A DNA stretch of 64,000 nucleotides, taken from contig CM082595.2 of the NCBI GenBank assembly GCA_040954595.2, forward strand, positions 496,001 to 560,000, given 5' to 3'. Under the pieces are notes generated by a model. The model saw only the letters and a list, made by a program, of their open reading frames with translations, ran no database searches and was not told the DNA's origin. Below, piece after piece: positions 15,001 to 25,582 of the stretch (positions within the stretch are counted from its first letter, which is position 1; the number at the start of each line of letters is the position of its first letter). The translations under genes and the position numbers were made by a program. This DNA is from Balanoglossus misakiensis. Its lineage: Eukaryota; Hemichordata.

Positions 15001-18000
15001 GACGCCTCTGCTTCGGACTGGGTTGTGTCCTAGTGACGCCTCTGCTTCGGACTGGGTTGTGTCCTAGTGACGCCTCTGCTTCGGACTGGGTTGTGTCCTA
15101 GTGTACGCCTCTGCTTCGGACAGGGTTGTGTCCTAGTGACGCCCCTGCTTCGGACTGGGTTGTGTCCTAGTGACGCCTCTGCTTCGGACAGGGTTGTGTC
15201 CTAGTGTATAATAATAAATTTTAATAGATTGTAATCACATAATTAATACTACATTAGTAAGAATTATAATACTGCCAAGTGAATACCAGATGTGATAAAC
15301 TAAAATTTAAATGGTAATTGCATAATTACTGCTATATGATTAATAGGATTTATAATACATAATAACTGACAGAATTAAAGTGACGCCTCTGCTTCGGACT
15401 GGGTTGTGTCCTAGTGACGCCTCTGCTTCGGACTTGGTTGTGTCCTAGTGACGCCTCTGCTTCGGACAGGGTTGTGTCCTAGTGACGCCCCTGCTTCGGA
15501 CTGGGTTGTGTCCTAGTGACGCCTCTGCTTCGGACAGGGTTGTGTCCTAGTGTATAATAATAAATTTTAATAGATTGTAATCACATAATTAATACTACAT
15601 TAGTAAGAATTATAATACTGCCAAGTGAATACCAGATGTGATAAACTAAAATTTAAATGGTAATTGCATAATTACTGCTATATGATTAATAGGATTTATA
15701 ATACATAATAACTGACAGAATTAAAGTGACGCCTCTGCTTCGGACTGGGTTGTGTCCTAGTGACGCCCCTGCTTCGGACTGGGTTGTGTCCTAGTGACGC
15801 CTCTGCTTCGGACAGGGTTGTGTCCTAGTGACGCCCCTGCTTCGGACTGGGTTGTGTCCTAGTGACGCCTCTGCTTCGGACTGGGTTGTGTCCTAGTGAC
15901 GCCCCTGCTTCGGACAGGGTTGTGTCCTAGTGACGCCTCTGCTTCGGACTGGGTTGTGTCCTAGTGACGCCTCTGCTTCGGACAGGGTTGTGTCCTAGTG
16001 TATAATAATAAATTTTACTAGATTGTAATCACATAATTAATACTACATTAGTAAGAATTATAATACTGCCAAATGAATACCAGATGTGATAAACTAAAAT
16101 TTATATTGTTATTGCATAATTACTGCTATATGATTAATAGGATTTATAATACATAATAACTGACAGAATTAAAGTGACGCCTCTGCTTCGGACTGGGTTG
16201 TGTCCTGGTGACGCCTCTGCTTCGGACAGGGTTGTGTCCTAGTGACGCCTCTGCTTCGTACAGGGTTGTGTCCTAGTGACGCCCCTGCTTCGTACTGGGT
16301 TGTGTCCTAGTGACGCCCCTGCTTCGGACAGGGTTGTGTCCTAGTGTATAATAATAAATTTTACTAGATTGTAATCACATAATTAATACTACATTAGTAA
16401 GAATTATAATACTGCCAAATGAATACCAGATGTGATAAACTAAAATTTATATTGTTATTGCATAATTACTGCTATATGATTAATAGGATTTATAATACAT
16501 AATAACTGACAGAATTAAAGTGACGCCTCTGCTTCGGACTGGGTTGTGTCCTAGTGACGCCCCTGCTTCGGACAGGGTTGTGTCCTAGTGACGCCTCTGC
16601 TTCGGACTGGGTTGTGTCCTAGTGACGCCTCTGCTTCGTACTGGGTTGTGTCCTAGTGACGCCTCTGCTTCGGACTGGGTTGTGTCCTAGTGACGCCTCT
16701 GCTTCGGACAGGGTTGTGTCCTAGTGACGCCTCTGCTTAGGACTGGGTTGTGTCCTAGTGACGCCTCTGCTTCGGACAGGGTTGTGTCCTAGTGACGCCC
16801 CTGCTTCGGACTGGGTTGTGTCCTAGTGACGCCTCTGCTTCGGACTGGGTTGTGTCCTAGTGTACGCCTCTGCTTCGGACTGGGTTGTGTCCTAGTGACG
16901 CCTCTGCTTCGGACAGGGTTGTGTCCTAGTGACGCCTCTGCTTCGTACAGGGTTGTGTCCTAGTGACGCCCCTGCTTCGGACTGGGTTGTGTCCTAGTGA
17001 CGCCTCTGCTTCGGACAGGGTTGTGTCCTAGTGTATAATAATAAATTTTACTAGATTGTAATCACATAATTAATACTACATTAGTAAGAATTATAATACT
17101 GCCAAGTGAATACCAGATGTGATAAACTAAAATTTAAATGGTAATTGCATAATTACTGCTATATGATTAATAGGATTTATAATACATAATAACTGACAGA
17201 ATTAAAGTGACGCCTCTGCTTCGGACTGGGTTGTGTCCTAGTGACGCCTCTGCTTCGGACTGGGTTGTGTCCTAGTGACGCCTCTGCTTCGGACTGGGTT
17301 GTGTCCTAGTGACGCCTCTGCTTCGGACTGGGTTGTGTCCTAGTGTACGCCTCTGCTTCGGACAGGGTTGTGTCCTAGTGACGCCCCTGCTTCGGACTGG
17401 GTTGTGTCCTAGTGACGCCTCTGCTTCGGACAGGGTTGTGTCCTAGTGTATAATAATAAATTTTAATAGATTGTAATCACATAATTAATACTACATTAGT
17501 AAGAATTATAATACTGCCAAGTGAATACCAGATGTGATAAACTAAAATTTAAATGGTAATTGCATAATTACTGCTATATGATTAATAGGATTTATAATAC
17601 ATAATAACTGACAGAATTAAAGTGACGCCTCTGCTTCGGACTGGGTTGTGTCCTAGTGACGCCTCTGCTTCGGACTTGGTTGTGTCCTAGTGACGCCTCT
17701 GCTTCGGACAGGGTTGTGTCCTAGTGACGCCCCTGCTTCGGACTGGGTTGTGTCCTAGTGACGCCTCTGCTTCGGACAGGGTTGTGTCCTAGTGTATAAT
17801 AATAAATTTTAATAGATTGTAATCACATAATTAATACTACATTAGTAAGAATTATAATACTGCCAAGTGAATACCAGATGTGATAAACTAAAATTTAAAT
17901 GGTAATTGCATAATTACTGCTATATGATTAATAGGATTTATAATACATAATAACTGACAGAATTAAAGTGACGCCTCTGCTTCGGACTGGGTTGTGTCCT

Positions 18001-21000
18001 AGTGACGCCCCTGCTTCGGACTGGGTTGTGTCCTAGTGACGCCTCTGCTTCGGACAGGGTTGTGTCCTAGTGACGCCCCTGCTTCGGACTGGGTTGTGTC
18101 CTAGTGACGCCTCTGCTTCGGACTGGGTTGTGTCCTAGTGACGCCCCTGCTTCGGACAGGGTTGTGTCCTAGTGACGCCTCTGCTTCGGACTGGGTTGTG
18201 TCCTAGTGACGCCTCTGCTTCGGACAGGGTTGTGTCCTAGTGTATAATAATAAATTTTACTAGATTGTAATCACATAATTAATACTACATTAGTAAGAAT
18301 TATAATACTGCCAAGTGAATACCAGATGTGATAAACTAAAATTTAAATGGTAATTGCATAATTACTGCTATATGATTAATAGGATTTATAATACATAATA
18401 ACTGACAGAATTAAAGTGACGCCTCTGCTTCGGACTGGGTTGTGTCCTAGTGACGCCTCTGCTTCGGACTGGGTTGTGTCCTAGTGACGCCTCTGCTTCG
18501 GACTGGGTTGTGTCCTAGTGACGCCTCTGCTTCGGACTGGGTTGTGTCCTAGTGTACGCCTCTGCTTCGGACAGGGTTGTGTCCTAGTGACGCCCCTGCT
18601 TCGGACTGGGTTGTGTCCTAGTGACGCCTCTGCTTCGGACAGGGTTGTGTCCTAGTGTATAATAATAAATTTTAATAGATTGTAATCACATAATTAATAC
18701 TACATTAGTAAGAATTATAATACTGCCAAGTGAATACCAGATGTGATAAACTAAAATTTAAATGGTAATTGCATAATTACTGCTATATGATTAATAGGAT
18801 TTATAATACATAATAACTGACAGAATTAAAGTGACGCCTCTGCTTCGGACTGGGTTGTGTCCTAGTGACGCCTCTGCTTCGGACTTGGTTGTGTCCTAGT
18901 GACGCCTCTGCTTCGGACAGGGTTGTGTCCTAGTGACGCCCCTGCTTCGGACTGGGTTGTGTCCTAGTGACGCCTCTGCTTCGGACAGGGTTGTGTCCTA
19001 GTGTATAATAATAAATTTTAATAGATTGTAATCACATAATTAATACTACATTAGTAAGAATTATAATACTGCCAAGTGAATACCAGATGTGATAAACTAA
19101 AATTTAAATGGTAATTGCATAATTACTGCTATATGATTAATAGGATTTATAATACATAATAACTGACAGAATTAAAGTGACGCCTCTGCTTCGGACTGGG
19201 TTGTGTCCTAGTGACGCCCCTGCTTCGGACTGGGTTGTGTCCTAGTGACGCCTCTGCTTCGGACAGGGTTGTGTCCTAGTGACGCCCCTGCTTCGGACTG
19301 GGTTGTGTCCTAGTGACGCCTCTGCTTCGGACTGGGTTGTGTCCTAGTGACGCCCCTGCTTCGGACAGGGTTGTGTCCTAGTGACGCCTCTGCTTCGGAC
19401 TGGGTTGTGTCCTAGTGACGCCTCTGCTTCGGACAGGGTTGTGTCCTAGTGTATAATAATAAATTTTACTAGATTGTAATCACATAATTAATACTACATT
19501 AGTAAGAATTATAATACTGCCAAATGAATACCAGATGTGATAAACTAAAATTTATATTGTTATTGCATAATTACTGCTATATGATTAATAGGATTTATAA
19601 TACATAATAACTGACAGAATTAAAGTGACGCCTCTGCTTCGGACTGGGTTGTGTCCTGGTGACGCCTCTGCTTCGGACAGGGTTGTGTCCTAGTGACGCC
19701 TCTGCTTCGTACAGGGTTGTGTCCTAGTGACGCCCCTGCTTCGTACTGGGTTGTGTCCTAGTGACGCCCCTGCTTCGGACAGGGTTGTGTCCTAGTGTAT
19801 AATAATAAATTTTACTAGATTGTAATCACATAATTAATACTACATTAGTAAGAATTATAATACTGCCAAATGAATACCAGATGTGATAAACTAAAATTTA
19901 TATTGTTATTGCATAATTACTGCTATATGATTAATAGGATTTATAATACATAATAACTGACAGAATTAAAGTGACGCCTCTGCTTCGGACTGGGTTGTGT
20001 CCTAGTGACGCCCCTGCTTCGGACAGGGTTGTGTCCTAGTGACGCCTCTGCTTCGGACTGGGTTGTGTCCTAGTGACGCCTCTGCTTCGTACTGGGTTGT
20101 GTCCTAGTGACGCCTCTGCTTCGGACTGGGTTGTGTCCTAGTGACGCCTCTGCTTCGGACTGGGTTGTGTCCTAGTGTACGCCTCTGCTTCGGACTGGGT
20201 TGTGTCCTAGTGACGCCTCTGCTTCGGACAGGGTTGTGTCCTAGTGACGCCTCTGCTTAGGACTGGGTTGTGTCCTAGTGACGCCTCTGCTTCGGACAGG
20301 GTTGTGTCCTAGTGACGCCCCTGCTTCGGACTGGGTTGTGTCCTAGTGACGCCTCTGCTTCGGACTGGGTTGTGTCCTAGTGTACGCCTCTGCTTCGGAC
20401 TGGGTTGTGTCCTAGTGACGCCTCTGCTTCGGACAGGGTTGTGTCCTAGTGACGCCTCTGCTTCGTACAGGGTTGTGTCCTAGTGACGCCCCTGCTTCGG
20501 ACTGGGTTGTGTCCTAGTGACGCCTCTGCTTCGGACAGGGTTGTGTCCTAGTGTATAATAATAAATTTTACTAGATTGTAATCACATAATTAATACTACA
20601 TTAGTAAGAATTATAATACTGCCAAGTGAATACCAGATGTGATAAACTAAAATTTAAATGGTAATTGCATAATTACTGCTATATGATTAATAGGATTTAT
20701 AATACATAATAACTGACAGAATTAAAGTGACGCCTCTGCTTCGGACTGGGTTGTGTCCTAGTGACGCCTCTGCTTCGGACTGGGTTGTGTCCTAGTGACG
20801 CCTCTGCTTCGGACTGGGTTGTGTCCTAGTGACGCCTCTGCTTCGGACTGGGTTGTGTCCTAGTGTACGCCTCTGCTTCGGACAGGGTTGTGTCCTAGTG
20901 ACGCCCCTGCTTCGGACTGGGTTGTGTCCTAGTGACGCCTCTGCTTCGGACAGGGTTGTGTCCTAGTGTATAATAATAAATTTTAATAGATTGTAATCAC

Positions 21001-23784
21001 ATAATTAATACTACATTAGTAAGAATTATAATACTGCCAAGTGAATACCAGATGTGATAAACTAAAATTTAAATGGTAATTGCATAATTACTGCTATATG
21101 ATTAATAGGATTTATAATACATAATAACTGACAGAATTAAAGTGACGCCTCTGCTTCGGACTGGGTTGTGTCCTAGTGACGCCTCTGCTTCGGACTTGGT
21201 TGTGTCCTAGTGACGCCTCTGCTTCGGACAGGGTTGTGTCCTAGTGACGCCCCTGCTTCGGACTGGGTTGTGTCCTAGTGACGCCTCTGCTTCGGACAGG
21301 GTTGTGTCCTAGTGTATAATAATAAATTTTAATAGATTGTAATCACATAATTAATACTACATTAGTAAGAATTATAATACTGCCAAGTGAATACCAGATG
21401 TGATAAACTAAAATTTAAATGGTAATTGCATAATTACTGCTATATGATTAATAGGATTTATAATACATAATAACTGACAGAATTAAAGTGACGCCTCTGC
21501 TTCGGACTGGGTTGTGTCCTAGTGACGCCCCTGCTTCGGACTGGGTTGTGTCCTAGTGACGCCTCTGCTTCGGACAGGGTTGTGTCCTAGTGACGCCCCT
21601 GCTTCGGACTGGGTTGTGTCCTAGTGACGCCTCTGCTTCGGACTGGGTTGTGTCCTAGTGACGCCCCTGCTTCGGACAGGGTTGTGTCCTAGTGACGCCT
21701 CTGCTTCGGACTGGGTTGTGTCCTAGTGACGCCTCTGCTTCGGACAGGGTTGTGTCCTAGTGTATAATAATAAATTTTACTAGATTGTAATCACATAATT
21801 AATACTACATTAGTAAGAATTATAATACTGCCAAATGAATACCAGATGTGATAAACTAAAATTTATATTGTTATTGCATAATTACTGCTATATGATTAAT
21901 AGGATTTATAATACATAATAACTGACAGAATTAAAGTGACGCCTCTGCTTCGGACTGGGTTGTGTCCTGGTGACGCCTCTGCTTCGGACAGGGTTGTGTC
22001 CTAGTGACGCCTCTGCTTCGTACAGGGTTGTGTCCTAGTGACGCCCCTGCTTCGTACTGGGTTGTGTCCTAGTGACGCCCCTGCTTCGGACAGGGTTGTG
22101 TCCTAGTGTATAATAATAAATTTTACTAGATTGTAATCACATAATTAATACTACATTAGTAAGAATTATAATACTGCCAAATGAATACCAGATGTGATAA
22201 ACTAAAATTTATATTGTTATTGCATAATTACTGCTATATGATTAATAGGATTTATAATACATAATAACTGACAGAATTAAAGTGACGCCTCTGCTTCGGA
22301 CTGGGTTGTGTCCTAGTGACGCCCCTGCTTCGGACAGGGTTGTGTCCTAGTGACGCCTCTGCTTCGTACAGGGTTGTGTCCTAGTGACGCCCCTGCTTCG
22401 TACTGGGTTGTGTCCTGGTGACGCCTCTGCTTCGGACAGGGTTGTGTCCTAGTGACGCCCCTGCTTCGGACTGGGTTGTGTCCTAGTGACGCCTCTGCTT
22501 CGGACAGGGTTGTGTCCTAGTGACGCCCCTGCTTCGTACTGGGTTGTGTCCTAGTGACGCCTCTGCTTCGGACTGGGTTGTGTCCTAGTGACGCCCCTGC
22601 TTCGGACTGGGTTGTGTCCTAGTGACGCCCCTGCTTCGGACAGGGTTGTGTCCTAGTGACGCCTCTGCTTCGTACTGGGTTGTGTCCTGGTGACGCCTCT
22701 GCTTCGGACAGGGTTGTGTCCTAGTGACGCCCCTGCTTCGGACAGGGTTGTGTCCTAGTGACGCCCCTGCTTCGTACTGGGTTGTGTCCTGGTGACGCCT
22801 CTGCTTCGGACAGGGTTGTGTCCTAGTGACGCCCCTGCTTCGGACTGGGTTGTGTCCTAGTGACGCCCCTGCTTCGGACAGGGTTGTGTCCTAGTGACGC
22901 CCCTGCTTCGTACTGGGTTGTGTCCTGGTGACGCCTCTGCTTCGGACAGGGTTGTGTCCTAGTGACGCCCCTGCTTCGGACTGGGTTGTGTCCTAGTGAC
23001 GCCTCTGCTTCGTACAGGGTTGTGTCCTAGTGACGCCTCTGCTTCGGACTGGGTTGTGTCCTAGTGACGCCCCTGCTTCGGACAGGGTTGTGTCCTAGTG
23101 ACGCCTCTGCTTCGGACTGGGTTGTGTCCTAGTGACGCCTCTGCTTCGGACAGGGTTGTGTCCTAGTGTATAATAATAAATTTTACTAGATTGTAATCAC
23201 ATAATTAATACTACATTAGTAAGAATTATAATACTGCCAAATGAATACCAGATGTGATAAACTAAAATTTATATTGTTATTGCATAATTACTGCTATATG
23301 ATTAATAGGATTTATAATACATAATAACTGACAGAATTAAAGTGACGCCTCTGCTTCGGACTGGGTTGTGTCCTGGTGACGCCTCTGCTTCGGACAGGGT
23401 TGTGTCCTAGTGACGCCTCTGCTTCGTACAGGGTTGTGTCCTAGTGACGCCCCTGCTTCGTACTGGGTTGTGTCCTAGTGACGCCCCTGCTTCGGACTGG
23501 GTTGTGTCCTAGTGACGCCCCTGCTTCGGACTGGGTTGTGTCCTAGTGACGCCTCTGCTTCGTACTGGGTTGTGTCCTAGTGACGCCCCTGCTTCGGACT
23601 GGGTTGTGTCCTAGTGACGCCTCTGCTTCGGACTGGGTTGTGTCCTATAGTGACGCCTCTGCTTCGGACTGGGTTGTGTCCTAGTGACGCCCCTGCTTCG
23701 GACAGGGTTGTGTCCTAGTGACGCCTCTGCTTCGTACTGGGTTGTGTCCTAGTGACGCCCCTGCTTCGGACTGGGTTGTGTCCT
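12064..23784. repeat. 34-bp GC-rich satellite array, about 225 units, higher-order organised
   Basis: The unit starts GTGACGCCTCTGC and ends GGTTGTGTCCTA, 34 bases. It varies at a few fixed positions: CCTCTG/CCCCTG, GACTGG/GACAGG, CGGAC/CGTAC, and CTAGTG versus CTGGTG, CTATAGTG and CTAGTGTACG. It is interrupted 23 times by a 173-bp AT-rich element whose spacings repeat (415, 346, 448, 346, 687/756). The first 17 or so units and the block 22282-23168 lack inserts. Stops occur in every frame (CCTAGTGAC), so no ORF crosses it. Probably non-coding satellite DNA. Confidence 0.97.
12658..23341. repeat. 173-bp AT-rich element, 23 copies embedded in the satellite
   Basis: Copies start at 12658, 13345, 13760, 14106, 14792, 15207, 15553, 16001, 16347, 17034, 17449, 17795, 18243, 18658, 19004, 19452, 19798, 20554, 20969, 21315, 21763, 22109 and 23169; all are 173 bp. 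They begin TATAATAATAAATTTTA, end AACTGACAGAATTAAA and are flanked by GTG/AGTG on both sides, like a target-site duplication. Subtypes: a = ACTAG + AAATGGTAATTG; b = AATAG; c = ACTAG + ATATTGTTATTG. The order is a a b b a b b c c a b b a b b c c a b b c c c. No ORF; only weak inverted similarity between the ends. Confidence 0.95.
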
Positions 23785-24887
23785 ATATGTTGTCAAGGTA
23801 AACATTGGTTGTTTGGTCTTCATTTTGTTCAGATTTGTCAAGGTTGGTGTTAGGTTGTGGTCTGTGTACGTTGGTCTTGTTTAGGGTCGGTGGTCTTTTG
23901 GGAGGTTTTGGTGTCATTGGTTCGGTTTGTCTGGTAATGGTTGGTAGTTATCTCTGGTTACGTCTTAGCTCACCTTGATGACATTTTGGGAAGTATTGAT
24001 GACTTTTATGTTGTTTTTTAGTGTTCTTATATTAATTTTGTTTATAAATTTAATAATAATATGTAGTTAAAAGTTTGTATGGTGAATGCTATTTCCATTT
24101 TCTAGCTTTGTGGAATGGCATCATACATTGCAACTTAAATTGTATCACTATCCTGTCTTTCCTCTCACTATCCTCTTTCTTAAAAGCTAGGAGCAGAATT
24201 GGAAATGACTAAATTTTCAAAATGTTTTCAATTTGGATACTTGTGTTTGTTAAAGTGACAACAAAAAGGTTGTCTAAAGTGCTGCTGACTAAGCAACCCC
24301 AAAACTTGTAAAAATTAAAACTAAAAATTTGCAATGAATTCTGCTCATGGTTCCGTGACAATGTCTTCTTTCTAATGTTATTTGGCATTTGCTTCTGCAA
24401 ATAAATTGCTTTAGAAATGAAAATGAAATTCAAGAAATTGAAAATCATAGAGAACTTCAACTATATACTGTCACTGGACCGCTAGGGGGCGCAGCTATTG
24501 TAAGCTGTGGATGTCTCAATAAAACCGAGACACATTGCACCAATATTATAATATTCCAACTTTCCCCGCTTATGGCACACTTGGTGTCATTGGTTTGTCT
24601 GGCAGTGATCAGGCATGTGGTTGGACATCACCTAAGGTGAGGACATCACTTTAGGTAATGTCTTGCCCTTGTTTTTAACCTTTGACATATAGTGTTTAAC
24701 CTTTCATGTTATTGCTTATTACTGTTCTTGTTCAATTTATTTGATGTACTTTACAATTTACACTTGGGACAAGTTATAAAGAGAGTGCATCTGTCATATA
24801 TCCCATGTGTTAAATGTCACTCACTGTATGAATTATTTGTAATTTTGCATCATGTACTTAAATTCTGAATTTCTATGTTTTTTTAAG
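23785..24887. other. unique non-coding DNA after the satellite
   Basis: A GT-rich stretch (23785-23960), then AT-rich DNA. No coding region is convincing. A short inverted repeat CACCTAAGGTGA / TCACTTTAGGT lies near 24630-24655. Confidence 0.5.
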
Positions 24888-25000
24888 GATGACATCCTCA
24901 GCAAGGCACGTTTCATATTGTGTTAGCTTCAGGTTTCCAGGTTTTTTCCTGGGCCGACTTGTATGCTGCTATTGCTATGAAATAAAAGCTGGTTAACTTA
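24888..25000 (+). other. possible terminal exon of an unknown transcript with poly(A) signal
   Basis: A T-rich tract ending TTTTTTAAG precedes an exon-like segment that reaches AATAAA at 24981-24986, with GT-rich DNA (TTGTGTGC) about 25 bases later. It could close a spliced non-coding transcript starting at the TATA promoter near 8.24 kb, which would put the whole satellite in an intron. There is no coding frame. Confidence 0.3.
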
Positions 25001-25582
25001 TATACAAGAATATTGTGTGCTGCATTGTTTTCTGTTTCTTTCCCCATGTCCTATGTATACCATGTGCTACCAGCCTGCTCTTTTAGGTAGTATATCATAT
25101 AATGTACACGCCTTGAAAATCACTTTTTTCTTGTATTATGCTGAATGCAACATTTGATTATTCTCTCTTGGAATTGAGAATACGAAGTGGAGATACTGTG
25201 CAAAAATTTGAATGATAGAACTGTCTCAAATTTGAAATTCAAAATGGCTGTCAAATTATTAGTGATTTTTATGAAAACAAAATGAACATGCACCCTATTT
25301 TTTATATCTTTGTTTTCAAAGAGAATCTTCGCAAACTTCAACATAGGAAAGACACAGTAACTTATACACAAAGACTATATATCTAGGCCCCATTGTAAAA
25401 GTGATTGTATGACACTAACAGAATCAGAAAACTGCTTCGGGAGGGGTGGGGATAGTTGTACGGTAAATGTATTTTGATTATTGCACAAAATTTTTAACTT
25501 GGCCATCGAGGGCGCTTTTGCCTAGAATGGCCATGTTGCACAGTGCAACGCCCTCATAGGCCAAGGAACGAGTTTATACAAA

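Noticed and set aside
12064-23784. CRISPR-like array (regular repeats with spacers)
   Set aside because: The spacers are nearly identical 173-bp copies, the units are tandem without unique spacers, and the DNA is animal with spliced genes. It is satellite DNA.
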